Below are positions 53,086-64,000 of a DNA stretch of 64,000 nucleotides, piece by piece; the stretch's first letter is position 1; each line of letters starts with the position of its first letter. The notes below the pieces were generated by a model. That model did no database searches. It had not been told where the DNA came from and saw nothing but the letters and a program-made list of their open reading frames with translations. Source of the stretch: Molanna angustata (Eukaryota; Arthropoda; Insecta; Trichoptera; Molannidae); NCBI GenBank assembly GCA_963576475.1, contig OY754980.1, positions 6,233,018 to 6,297,017 of the forward strand, written 5' to 3'. The position numbers and the translations under genes were made by a program.

Positions 53086-54164
53086 ATTTTAATAAAAAAA
53101 TGTAGGCAAAAAAAGAAAGCTGGCTGTTTCGGTCCTAATCTCGGTCCTGTTGAACATACACATAAGAAGTCCTTAATACCGTGTTCCTACTCAAATATTA
53201 CAAACACACGCCGCTATCGTATTTTGTATTTCTAACATTTGTATTTGGTAGGTGGTAGGCGTGCCAACATTACATATCTTTAGATTGGTATACCTACTCA
53301 TATATACCTACCTACCTACTAACTTAATGACAATTTACCTAAAGCATTCTCTCGACCCACTTATACCAAAATACTTATTCCATAGGATAAGTTCGTAGGT
53401 ACCAACATGATGACGTCAATTTTCTTTATATGTAAAGATTTCTTATACATACGTTATAAACATGTTTGGACATGTTTGATATTAGTAGCCAACTGCTAAA
53501 TATGTTTACTTCATTCCTTATAACCCATTCTAATCATCCACATCCTTCCCACAGATATACATACTTATTACCTACAATAATATACGAAATGCTTTTTTTT
53601 ATTCTATTTTTTGTAACTGTCATTTTTCTGTACTTTTCGGGATTGGTCTCATTTCTGTAAATGGTTTGTGTATTGTAATTTTTAACATGACTGTTTACTA
53701 ATCCAAATAAATAAATAAATAACAAGTTGCAGGTAACACATGAGATCCAACGGCCGTTGACGATAGTGTAGTAATAATAACAATAATAATTAAAAACTTT
53801 TATTGAAATAAACAACGTGGCGAACAATTTCCATCAGTCAACCACCAGATGAAGAATATTTACCATCCAAACTTAAAAATTTGAATCCAAATAATTGAAT
53901 ATTTTATAATATTTTGTTTTCATATACAAAACATGAATCGTAACAATATTATACACAAAAATGCATTCAAGGATCGTCAAAATTCAAAGAAAATAATCTA
54001 TGGTGTGTCATATCAATGTGAAATGAATTTCATATTTGTAAGAAAAATGTATATAACAGAAGTAAAATAGCTTCTGTATGGGTCTGTATAAAATTCAGTG
54101 ATCAACTTCATATTGATATTGTATGTGTCTCTATAGACAAGTCTAGTGTATAATATTTTACTCT
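53086..54164. other. No gene recognised
   Basis: AT-rich, with TACC-type simple repeats. Overlapping open frames near 53466-53827 have no motif. Confidence 0.4.
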
Positions 54165-54260
54165 CCACTTCTATCTTCCTTGAGGGGTAGGCAGTGAGAA
54201 CCGAACACCGCATTCTTCTATCTTGACACATACATCGCCTCATCAACATTGATACACTGT
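54165..54260 (-). pseudogene. Short LINE C-terminal relic
   Basis: Minus strand reads MRRCMCQDRRMRCSVLTAYP then SRK, matching the end of the 25.0-kb LINE (MRRCMDVKEARNV, VWRSVLSAYP) with a deletion in between. Confidence 0.55.
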
Positions 54261-54334
54261 CTCATACATGCTCATCTTGCTAGTAATGCAATTTTACTTA
54301 AAATTTCTCATGAGGTATCATGTAGAAAATAGGT

Positions 54335-54545
54335 ACATACAATGAGTTTCGTGACAATGTTTTTGTGTGTATATTGTATTGTGAAAACTTTTGTTCTCTG
54401 GGAATCTTATATTTGTTTAAGAATCTAATAGAAATGTACTTAATGAAATAGCATTTTGAGATTGTCAACCTTTCATGAAGAAAAAATGAACGCTTTCTGT
54501 GGTGTGGAGACTTTAGTGTTGGCCACAACCCACCCGTTTTAATCA
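54335..54545 (+). repeat. Dispersed repeat shared with 13853-13985
   Basis: gagtttcgtgacaatgtttt, attgtcaacctttcatgaag and tgtggtgtggagactttagt in the same order as at 13.9 kb, ending gttggccacaacccacccgt. Confidence 0.65.
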
Positions 54546-55424
54546 TTCAATAGAATATAAGAAAATAATTAATATGGAAACCTTAGATTATATATGATAC
54601 AGATACCTAGTCAGCGCAATGAATGTATGCCAACTAAAACTACGCTAAAACAGACGAATTTCGCACACCTACATAATACGTAGACCAACCGATCTACCGC
54701 CTCACACACACACATGTAAAAAAAATTTGGCATACATTTGAATTCGAAATTTGTACTACACGCGGCTTCTGTACCTTATAATTCTATGATGGAAACTAAT
54801 AACAGGTTTTCACTTGAAGTAATACAGTAAAAAACAAATATATCGAAATAAGTTTAAAAAAATAAGTAGGTTCCTATCTTGATTGATAGGTAGGTAAGAA
54901 AAATGATTTTAATAAACCGTGTGAGTCGTTCACTTCGCAGCTTTGAGAGAGTCTAAGCACCTAACGGCTTCATTAGTAGAAAAGTATTATTACCTGGATG
55001 TTTTAAGCGTCCCTGTTTTAGCGCCGCGTTCCCGAGTTCCCGAGAACGAATCGCGAAGTTTCCGGGAACTACGTAAGCGCGAACGTGAACATACATACCT
55101 ACCGAACCGGGGATACCATAGAGCTTGACAAATTTTTGGATTATTGTAAACCACACGTCCGCTCGTCCGTATGTTGGTTAATATAATGGACCTTTCTTTA
55201 TTTCACTTTGTGCTAATGAAATGTTAAGGCAAAGAGTTTAATTATTACACCCGCCCGCGGCTCTACAATAATTACCTACACTGTATTTAATTACTAATCT
55301 ATCTACAGATACATAAATGTGTACGCATTTTATCTTTCATTATATAAACTACTTAATTTCGAATGGGAACCATACACGAACTAACTTATTCAATATTTGT
55401 TCATTTCGTTCATAGCATTTATCT
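54546..55424. other. No gene recognised
   Basis: AT-rich, except a GC-richer patch at 55020-55095 containing cccgagttcccgag, a short direct repeat. No motif recognised. Confidence 0.4.
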
Positions 55425-55660
55425 ATTAGTTTCACGTTGAACGCAGACCGCCAGATCACATGGTAAACCGAGCATTCTCCGTGGATCTTCCTCAACTTAC
55501 GTCCAGAGGAAGGCCAAAGAATTCTTAGGATCGTGCAAAGACGAAGCCAATTGCAAAAGGGCCTATAGTTTGAGGACGAGGAGAGCTGATCCCAACAGTC
55601 ACGACAGACAAAGAGTTCGGATATAGCAAGGGAGAAGAAGTTTATAGCATTTAATGAAAT
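55425..55660 (+). pseudogene. RTE-like ORF C-terminal relic
   Basis: Plus-strand codons, with frame changes, read HVERRPPDHMVNRAFSV, LTSRGRPKNS and, in another frame, RRADPNSHDRQ with a GAAGAAG tail at 55651-55660. The order (HVER, RGRP, then a short charged end and GAA tail) is that of RTE remnants elsewhere in the window. Stops and frameshifts show it is old. Confidence 0.55.
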
Positions 55661-56025
55661 GAATGTATTATTGAGATCATTTCTTTAATAGAATAATATT
55701 GTAACGTTTCACATAACAGAAAAGAAAAAAACAAAGTTCACAATATTATAAATAATCGATACAAATAATGTATCAAAATTACAGGACAGCGTGGTACAAA
55801 AGAGTACAGAGAAAACATATTGGAGAGATACCTAATAAACATGAAGAGAGAAATAAATTAAAAATAAGCAATTCCAAAAAAAGGAAGAGGAAAAATGCAG
55901 TGCTAGAAAGATATAAAGGGTCCTACTAGCACCATGTCCAACTAAAAATTTTATAAGATAAGAGGAAGGTACCTACATGCCATTGAAAAGGCAATAAGAA
56001 TACAAGAACAAAAACAGGGACGACT
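55661..56025. other. No gene recognised
   Basis: A-rich region (gaaagaaaaaaacaaag). No motif. Confidence 0.4.
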
Positions 56026-56037
56026 AACCAAACAAAT

Positions 56038-56837
56038 CTGAGTTCCGTTGGTAAGGATATAAAGATTGCTTGGATTCCCTCACACCGAGGAATCGAAGGC
56101 AACGAAATTGCGGACAGGTTGGCCAAATCCGCCATTGAGTCGGGCGAAAATTTAAATAATTTCTTTCCTACATTCGACGACGTGATCCTATCGCTCAAGT
56201 CTCGAACTTGGAACGAGTGGGAGAAGGAATGGAACTCTCCGACTTCGAACAAAGGCAGATTTTATAAAGATATTCAACCTACGATTCCAAGAAAGCCTTG
56301 GTATACAGCTTATCAGTTGAACAAATGTGTCGTCTCAACTATATGTAGAATGCGGATCGGACATTGCTCAATAGCCCCTCATCTATTCAGAATAGGAGTT
56401 GTTAACAGCCCATACTGCGAGTGCGGTCAGGATCTCGAGACACTGAACCATGTGTTCTTTGCCTGCCCGTTGGTCTCGGATAGAGGTATGTACGGAAAAG
56501 TGGTGAAAATAGAAAGACCCTTTAATATGGAGCATCTGTTGGCGATTGGCTCACGACATGTAATATTAGAAATCGCTAAATTCATCTCCACCACCGGTAT
56601 AAAGATATAGCTGATTGTAGGAATTTAAGCCTTTCACTCGACCATGTTTTATTGTAAATTCTTTAATTGCTTGTACATATGCTTCCCTTTTGCAATCATT
56701 TAATGTAAACCCCTATTTCTCTGAGATCTAATGGAATTCTGTTTTTACTCTTCTTTTCAACAGTAAATATATTATGATCTAAATTGTACAGCACAAATCC
56801 GCCTCTATTGGTGGCTGTGCCTTATTAAAAAAAAAAA
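56038..56837 (+). mobile_element. 5'-truncated I-like retrotransposon, 3' end
   Basis: An 800-bp insertion flanked by the 12-bp duplication aaccaaacaaat (56026-56037, 56838-56849) and ending in a poly-A tail (56827-56837). It contains the last part of an ORF2 (see CDS entry) and a roughly 220-bp 3'UTR. Severe 5' truncation is typical of target-primed insertion. The protein is related to, but clearly different from, the ORF2 end at 43.4 kb, so a second family. Confidence 0.88.
56062..56610 (+). pseudogene. RNase H end and C-terminus of an I-like ORF2
   Basis: Open to the stop at 56610. It begins at the last RNase H block, IKIAWIPSHRGIEGNEIADR LAKSA, equivalent to LAWIPSHCGIPGNEKADELA in the 43.4-kb element. 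It continues with RTWNEWEKEWN, KGRFYKDIQPTIPRKPWY, then CRMRIGHCSIAPHLFRIG and CECGQDLETLNHVFFACP (zinc-binding-like C/H pattern), and ends FISTTGIKI, compared with FIKINDIKI in the other element. RT and endonuclease are missing through 5' truncation; the remaining frame is undamaged. A start at 56119 (163 codons) is not a biological start. Confidence 0.88.
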
Positions 56838-56849
56838 AACCAAACAAAT

Positions 56850-57924
56850 ACACATACAATATAGTTAATTAGTAGCATCGTACCCACTGCTATAATTTAA
56901 CTTACAAAACTTTAACTTGCTCTGACACTATGGAAAAATGAGTCCATTAATAAGTTTTCCTTGTGTAGCCTCAATAACGGTGGTTAAACAATATTTAAAA
57001 ATATGTACCTACCGATTTATTCATCGTATAAGACATCACATCTGAGAGGTCATATAACACAAAGTACACACAAATAGTAGAAATTAGCACAAATAGGTTT
57101 GCTTGTCATAGTTTGAGGTCTATGTTCAAAATGTAGGTATTTAGTCGCTATTAAGTCACTCAACAAGAAGTCCCTGAAATCTCCCGCCTATGCCCTATGG
57201 CCAAACTGATCTATAGGTCTGTCACTCCATATATTGATATGTACTTACTAATCTACACCATCAACAACACAACATGTAGGTATACTGAATTCTAGGGAGG
57301 TCTAGGATATAGTAAAATCTTAAAGCATATACAAGCACTAATTAACGCTCCTCTAATGCAAGCACTCTTCCAACAATTTGCAAAGCGGAAAATAGCAACT
57401 AAACAACAATCAATGAAATTAAAAACGACTGCAGAAAATTCAATGGTCTATTATTTTGTCGTTCAAACTTTGCTTTCATTGCTGATGCTCACTAAGTTTT
57501 AGTAGTTACTTCGTATATTATTAATAATAATAATTTGAATTCGCAGAATCTCCTAGGTAGGTACGTGTGTGTATGGCCACAATAGATAGGAAACTTTTAA
57601 CTTTCAACGGGAAACCTCACTGATATTTAAACAGGGAATAAATTACCCGAGTCGTTCTGGGCATTCTACGCTCTTCCAGAGCTCGTGTGTTTCATTAGAG
57701 TTGGGAACTTTGTTCAGTTATTATCGTCCGTATAGTTTAGTTTGGTCTTTACCCACCACCCCGCATATTTACCTACCCCCTCAGCATGAATATCTGTTTA
57801 TTATAAAATCAACATCTATAACAATTGGCTCGAAACGAAACGGAACAAACCGGAACGCGGATCCGGTTTCAACTTTTCCTCCGCATTTTTTATCTATGAT
57901 CAGCGATTTCTTTTTACCACTTTA
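56850..57924. other. No gene recognised
   Basis: AT-rich non-coding DNA; no open frame with a motif and no repeat noticed. Confidence 0.4.
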
Positions 57925-58345
57925 ATCGATTCCAATGATTCTTTTTTTCATTACAAAAGGGTATTTTCCGATTGGTGCCATTTCAATTTGGTCTATATAT
58001 GATTATGGGATCCACGAAAAATTTTCAATTAATTTTCAATTCAACGAGAAGAACTCTTTACAAAATTCTCCGATTTAAATAATTTATTTTTTAATAGGAG
58101 GGGAGTGCTTCAGGGATGATCACACATATGAATTTTATCGAGTTCTGATGATGAAACTCACTCAAAAAAAATATCAAACTTTTCAATTTGTAAAGTCATC
58201 TGCAATTTATGATAATTCTATATCACGTCGTCCGAATTCGATGATTTCTTTTTCATTAGAACGGGATTATTTCTGGAGTGGTTCCACCTGAACTAAATCA
58301 AAAGGTTTGAAGATGGGAATCATGAGAAATCGTGAAACTCATAAA
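57925..58345 (+). repeat. Diverged tandem duplication of about 300 bp
   Basis: 57927-58030 (cgattccaatgattcttttt, aaaagggtattttccgattg) and 58228-58340 (cgaattcgatgatttctttt, gaacgggattatttctgga) share the same word order about 300 bp apart. Old duplication, family unknown. Confidence 0.4.
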
Positions 58346-58399
58346 TTTGCGAATATTTGCGTAGAATTGTATAGGCAAATTGTGTGAAAGATAATATCA

Positions 58400-58455
58400 C
58401 TACATACATACCATTACGCCATGTCCCTCATGGGGTAGGCTAAGAGAACCGATAC
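58400..58455 (-). repeat. LINE 3'-end relic
   Basis: acatacataccattacgcca and ggggtaggctaagagaaccg match the 3' end of the LINE at 25.0 kb (tail CATAC repeat, then ACGCCATATCCCT, GGGGTAAGCAGAGAGAACCGA). Confidence 0.55.
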
Positions 58456-61132
58456 CATATTTTTTTCGTAGATTGATTTTTTAATCGGGTTTTTTTTTTG
58501 TAAATGTACGTTTTGGTTGTACGTACAAAAAAAAATGTTTATAGTAACCAATTGTTTAGTTAACACTATTATTTGGTTACTTTTAACATATCACTTACTA
58601 TAAGCATAAATTTTGTTATTATCACTTACTATAAGCATATGTTTGGTGAACCAGATTGTTCGTTTCGTTTCCTTAAACATAGAAATTTGGTTATTTTTGC
58701 AGCTGGATTCGATTTTGAGCCCACCGGAAAGCTAGTCCAGCGAAATACTGCTTGACCACCTACCAATTTCGCATAAAAACAATTTATGTAAGTATATTTA
58801 TTTATTTATATACACGATCAACGCTCAAATAAATTCAATTATTTATTAAAATAATAAAATTAATATAAAAAATATTATAGCGAGAATAAAAACATGTGCA
58901 TTAAAATCATATTAAAAAATAAAAAAGAACAGTAAAATAAAACAATAGAGAAAGAAAATAAAATTCTCAGAACAAATTAAAAACAATAAATAAAAAATTA
59001 ATCAGACCAAAATTTCTAAAACATTAATAGGTAACTATATAATAAAAAGAGCAAACAGCAAAATAATATATACATATAATAATTTGGATAATTTATATAG
59101 CGCCGTTTTTGTGAAATATCTCACCTCATGGGCGCTGAAAATTGAATACGTTGTATCAATTTGGCTCTGGTAAAATTTGCGAAAAAGGTGCGTTTGAAAA
59201 GACAAACAAGTGTAAATGACAGTAATAAAATAGAAAATAAACACAAAAATAATTATATAATGAAAGCAATAAACAAGGCAATACTAAAAAAATATTAATC
59301 AAAAGGGTTCTGTGCATCCCACTCTTACTAAAGCCATACATGAGAAATCTATAGGTACATGAGAAATACTCTTTACTTAGACGTTGCATCCGTTGGTTGA
59401 GACTTAAATATACATATCAATCAACGGATTTAAGATCTGTGAACCAAACATCAACCTCGTAACAGACATAATTCCAGAGGTTTTCTATGATTATATATTC
59501 TCATAAATGTAAGTATAAAAAATATTCCGAGAATGAAAAAAATACTATTAGAAATAAATTTCTACCAGCAAGACGTATTGACTCTCTGATTACATTTTCG
59601 ATCGAATATCACAAATAAGTATTAGAATTTCATCAATCTTTCCGGTTCTTATGACGTTGACTTTCGAGCCCCGTCTTTAATAGAAAGTTTGCTTGAGTTT
59701 TAACCTAAAGTTTCGCTTAGGCCACTGGCTGAACAAAAATAATTAAACGGATGCCCACCGCCAAAGGATCTAGACAGCAAGATATTTTAATAACGAGAAA
59801 AATATCTGATAATATTATTATAATTTAAAAAATATATACCTAATGTAATAAAAACAATTGAACTTATTTGAAGTTTTATTTGACGCACTTTTCGCATATT
59901 TGTACCGAATGTGAGAGTGTGGCAACTAATTTATGCAAATGTAGGTATTATAACGTCGAAAAACAAACATAACCTATAAACTGCTCTTGTTGTTGTTCGA
60001 AATTGGGGACAAAAGAGGGAATTTTTAAATCCAAATAGTAAAGTTATTAATTTAAAACATTTTATAAAAATATAAAAGTTACTTTTTATAATATAATTCG
60101 GAATTTTTAACGTTGTTCTAACTAAAAGTGTTCGGAGTTTACAAATTAAAATGTAGAAAATAATAAAATTCAAGCACGAAGTAGGTAAGCAAAAAGTATA
60201 CAAAAGGGTTTTATAATATCAAATCATTAACCATTTAGATTATTTTTATTTAATTTAGATAATCTTTTCTTTAAGGAACCTTATCCACTAATTCACACAG
60301 AACGATAGTTAAATATTATATATTATCTTACGTGAAATCTTACATCCGATTTATTGACTTCACTAAAGTGTTGATAAACTACAATTTAAAACATTGGAAA
60401 ACTTACATTCTGGTAAATATTCAATGAAAGAACACCAATGAATGAAATACATTACAAATAACCAACAAAAATACACATTTAACACTTCAAAAACGTTAAC
60501 TTCAGGTATAAATATATAAAACACAAAGCGCAAAAGACTTTGAGGTTAAAAATTTATTTACGATTCGTTGACAATTGTTGTCAATCAAAGCGACATTGAA
60601 TCGTTCGGCGAGTGCTGCCTGCCATCTATTGACAGTCGTTTGAAATTAAATGCCAGGATGCTTTATTTTATTTGCACAAATACTATAAATAATTAATACA
60701 ACTTTAACTTATGTAGTTTAATACTACAATCATGAATACCATCAAGCCGTTTATTTATTCGGAGTAGGAAAAAAGCACTAAACTCCACACTATCATATCC
60801 TGACATACATTTCTCTCAAAAAATATTTTAATACTTATATTCGATAACTTCGATTTAAGTATATACAGTTAAGTACCTACATTTATGATAAACATAATAT
60901 GTACATGGATTTTTATGTATTCTAAAAAAATATACTATCGCTATCGACAGTTGGATCTCATGTATAACATGCAACTAATCTTATCATATAATGCATTGTT
61001 TTTAATGTAGGTATGCGTGGTTTTGTTTTGTAGTGATCTTTAAGGCAAAATATAACAATTAGGTATAGTTACTTTTTTAGTCTAGGCAATTTCCAAAATA
61101 TATCTTTTAAATTAAGTGTTTTAAAAAGCAAA
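58456..61132. other. Long AT-rich stretch, no gene recognised
   Basis: Several short open frames on the minus strand (59035-59389, 59931-60203) are composition effects. A small inverted repeat atccgttggttgag/caatcaacggat lies at 59386-59428. Otherwise nothing supported. Confidence 0.45.
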
Positions 61133-61693
61133 ACAGATAATTTTTTAACAGATTTTTAATTATCTCAATAGAGACGAAGTTGGAATATTTATTGTAGGAA
61201 AACCGGGAAATCAAGGCACCTACAGGGCTTACGACCTGTCATCGGCTGGTTTACGTGATCACTTTATGCGCTTGCGCAACGTTCACCAACTATGCCTTTT
61301 TAATGAGATCCCTATCAATTCAATTTTGAAAGTTCTATATATTGTAATACTGAAATTCTTTTCGATTGAAAATAAGGGATTTTTACTACAGCCATCTATG
61401 GGTGAAATTATGAACAATCTTATTATTTTTTATTTATTTTGTTGTAACGCCATCTATTGAGATAATTGGTTTTCAGTATTACAATATATAGAACTTTCAA
61501 AATTGAATTGATAGGGATCTCATTAAAAAGGCATAATTGGTGAACGTTGCGCAAGCGCATAAAGTGATCACGTAAACCAGCCGATGACAGGTCGTAAGCC
61601 CTGTAGGTGCCTTGATTTCCCGGTTCTCCTACAATAAATATTCCAACTTCGTCTCTATTGAGATAAATAAAAATCTGTTAAAAAATATCTTTG
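61133..61693. mobile_element. Fold-back element with arms of about 215 bp
   Basis: Left arm 61133-61353 and right arm about 61470-61693 are near-perfect inverted repeats (caatagagacgaagttggaa, ggctggtttacgtgatcact, cgcaacgttcaccaactatg on the left, each mirrored on the right). The spacer of about 115 bp contains the related GCCATCTATGGG and GCCATCTATTGAG. A gggaaaaaaatccaatgttt block (61701-61720) follows the right arm and also abuts the relatives at 104 and 13990. No transposase codons. Confidence 0.85.
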
Positions 61694-62395
61694 ACTCCCG
61701 ACAGGGAAAAAAATCCAATGTTTGCGCATATGCAATAATAAAAATATTCGAAAACAGATAATGTTTAACCGCGAAAAAATCATTTAGGAACCTGTCTAAT
61801 TATTTTATTTATTTATTTATTCATACATATTTCTGTACATAATATAAACAAATATGAATATATTACTTTTAAGAGGGCATAAACATCGTTTTTTGAAATA
61901 AAAAATCCAATTAAATTCAAAATAAAATATTTTCAACGTTTCTCTAGTGAATGTTCGTTAAACGATTTTAATATTCACCATAAATTCCCCAAAAAAGATT
62001 TTTAAAAATATCCTTTTTAACAGCATTTTTTTAAAATTATTCCATAACTATATGTCGTAGAGAAATAAATCTTGATGTGTGCTTAAATCAAAATGAATGA
62101 CCGATAAATCTTTTCATTTCAATTAGGCTTTGTTCTTAAAATGACCGATAAATCTTTTCATTTCAATTAGGCTTTGTTCTTAAAATGCTTAAAATCTTAA
62201 AATTATCAAGTTTTATGTTTCCGACAATTTAAATCACGTATTAACCCTTTTAAACGCACGCGATTGTCAACCTTACTAACAAGTAACATCATAGTGTATT
62301 AATCATTTTTAATACATCATGTTTTCAGTCACTAGATTTTTAGCGTTATATAATGGCATCTTAACGTTCTATTTAAAGTCTGTTTCAATCATACC
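61694..62395. other. AT-rich; includes a 44-bp tandem duplication
   Basis: 62098-62141 and 62142-62185 are two identical 44-bp units (tgaccgataaatcttttcat and onward). An ATTT run at 61801-61826 may be a reversed LINE tail. Nothing coding. Confidence 0.7.
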
Positions 62396-62490
62396 GTTAC
62401 AGTACATCCCACTATCTGGGGTAACCACCGACGAGTGTGCGAGAGTGCATAACCTTATAAAAGGAAGCACGACACATGCATGTATTTCTT
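62396..62490 (+). repeat. Dispersed repeat family D fragment
   Basis: ccgttacagtacatcccact, tctggggtaaccaccgacga and accttataaaaggaagcacg resemble 862-940. It ends where the LINE tail begins. Confidence 0.55.
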
Positions 62491-63499
62491 TATTTATTTA
62501 TTTAGAGGACAACATACAGCGTGTAATAAATTATATAAAATAAATATACTTTGATTAATTGCAGGTTGTCACTGGAGTTTTTTTTTTATTTAATATAATA
62601 ATTTTATAATACAAATCAATATATAAATTCACTAGTAATAATATTTTTACATATTTTTCCTTGCAGTACCTCATCAAAAAGATTACAATCTTGTGCTTGA
62701 TGAGGGAAGCACTTATAAAAAAATAAAAAATATCAATACAAAGCAAAGTCAACATAAAAGTAAAAGTAATTAAATCAAATCATACATGAACAAAAAAAAA
62801 TCAAATAAACATTAAAAAGGTTGAAAATAAATGAAACAGAAAAATATTCAAATGAGAAAACATATTAGAATACATATTCAAACCAAAAAAAAAGAAAAAC
62901 ATGAAAATAATTGAAAAAAATATATCAAAACACATATTCAAAAATAAAAAAAAAGAAAATACTGGAAATTGAAACAAATCAAAACAACAAAATCGAAAAC
63001 TACTATTTTAGAATGTTAAGTGCAATTTTAATTTATGTTTAAATTATTTTAGTTATTGTAGTATATTAACATAAATTAGGATTAGTTACATATTATTATG
63101 AGATATTTCGTGAATGATGTGTGAAATTGTATATATATATAAATGTGTGCAGTATATTAAGTGTTGAGAAAGATTATGAGGATGAAATTTCTGATATATT
63201 TGTTTAAATAGGGTGGCGCTTAGTAAGAATATGTCGATCTCTTGAAAATGCCTATTGTATGTATTACAGATTCTGTAGATTGTTGCATGTTGAAAATAAT
63301 TGGTGTGCTGAGTGGTTAGGTGGAAAAGAGGAGTGTGTCGAGTTCTACGGGTAGGGATGTTGAAAGATAATATATAATTTAAAAGAGCAAGATAAACAAT
63401 TTTACTATTTAAAATATTGTTGAGAAGCATCATATCAGATACTGTACGTCTGTTGTCGAGTGAATCAATGCAGTTGTAAATCCTTGTCTCACGATACAA
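62491..63499 (-). pseudogene. LINE ORF2 C-terminal fragment with 3'UTR and tail
   Basis: The minus-strand frame 63499-63086 (137 codons) reads ETRIYNCIDSLDNRRTVSDM, LLNNILNSKIVYLALLNYIL and IPTRRTRHTPLFHLTTQHTN, then an IYRICNTYNRHFQEIDIF block. The RRTRHTPLFH / RICNTYN pattern is the end of a Jockey/CR1-group ORF2 and parallels PLRRSRHTTLF / NRIINTYIK at 20.0 kb. The 3' part resembles 8504-9272 and ends in an ATTT tail (62487-62500, plus view). A long AT-rich insertion-like stretch (about 62580-63000) has no counterpart in the 8.5-kb copy. RT catalytic region absent. Confidence 0.75.
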
Positions 63500-64000
63500 T
63501 TAATAATTTTATTTTATATACTATCGATATCCATCTCACTTATAAAATAAAGTAAATTCAAGCCCGATAATATTATGTGAATCCCCACACCAAATCAAAA
63601 ATAACTCTGGTATGTACAAATAAATTTATATTAAATTTTCTTAATATCCAAGGGTGAATCTAATTAACGTGGTATAGTCTTGGAGCAAAAAATAATGTAG
63701 GGTTTAAAATAAATAAACGAAAAGATGTGTATCTCCGTCCATGATGTTGTTACAAGGCAATGTCCCCTGTATGTGTGGCTAGCTCTGTCCGTACATAATA
63801 GCTGTTGGCTAACAGCAAATGCCAGGGGATTTAAGGCTTTGTGTACAAATTTCACTTCTTCGGTTATATTCAGAATATTTCACTCCTCCTCGACCGATTC
63901 CCCTCTCAAATTATTGAGACTGACTCAAACGTCCGAAAAATGAAGCATTTCTATATCCAATTCATGATAAAGATAAATTGAGCATTTCTATATCCAATTC
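63500..64000. other. No gene recognised
   Basis: AT-rich; a direct repeat of agcatttctatatccaattc occurs at the very end (from about 63942 and 63981). Confidence 0.45.

Overview
The window reads as intergenic, repeat-rich nuclear DNA from an animal, most likely an insect. It is AT-rich and full of short TAGGTACCTA-like runs, which recall moth and butterfly genomes; the order is a guess, 'insect' is firmer. I found no convincing single-copy host gene, rRNA or functional tRNA gene. Nearly all recognisable coding sequence belongs to transposable elements (TEs), and most open frames outside the region 43-52 kb are fragments or chance frames.

The centrepiece is a clean nested insertion at 43.2-52.3 kb on the minus strand. 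An apparently full-length I-like non-LTR retrotransposon (43233-52242, gag-like ORF1 plus an endonuclease/RT/RNase H ORF2, poly-A tail, 13-bp target duplication) was hit inside its endonuclease codons by an apparently full-length RTE-type retrotransposon (46715-50073, one 1012-codon ORF, TGA-repeat tail, 14-bp target duplication). Taking one target copy into account, the ORF2 frame is continuous on both sides, so both elements look young.

Other regions: 0-14 kb holds tRNA-derived SINEs of several families, decayed LINE 3' ends, a palindromic element with two hammerhead-ribozyme-like motifs (6.2-6.5 kb) and a fold-back MITE (8.7-9.1 kb). 14-27 kb holds terminal-inverted-repeat elements, a LINE fragment split by a 573-bp hAT derivative with 8-bp target duplication (20.1-20.7 kb), a 93-bp tandem array, two hammerhead-like relics (23.65 and 26.36 kb) and a second fold-back MITE. 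27-37 kb holds RTE remnants, a perfect 294-bp tandem duplication, a long-inverted-repeat element, a GC-rich island next to a 15 x 40-bp minisatellite, and an 8 x 44-bp array. 39.5-40.9 kb is a second hAT derivative. 52-64 kb holds more SINEs, a 5'-truncated I-like copy with target duplications (56.0-56.8 kb), a 560-bp fold-back element (61.1-61.7 kb) and another LINE 3' end.

The genes do not form a host pathway. The functional relationships are those of retrotransposition: gag-like RNA binding, target nicking, reverse transcription, and small non-autonomous elements that would borrow enzymes from relatives elsewhere. All family assignments come from motifs read by eye; no database search was possible.
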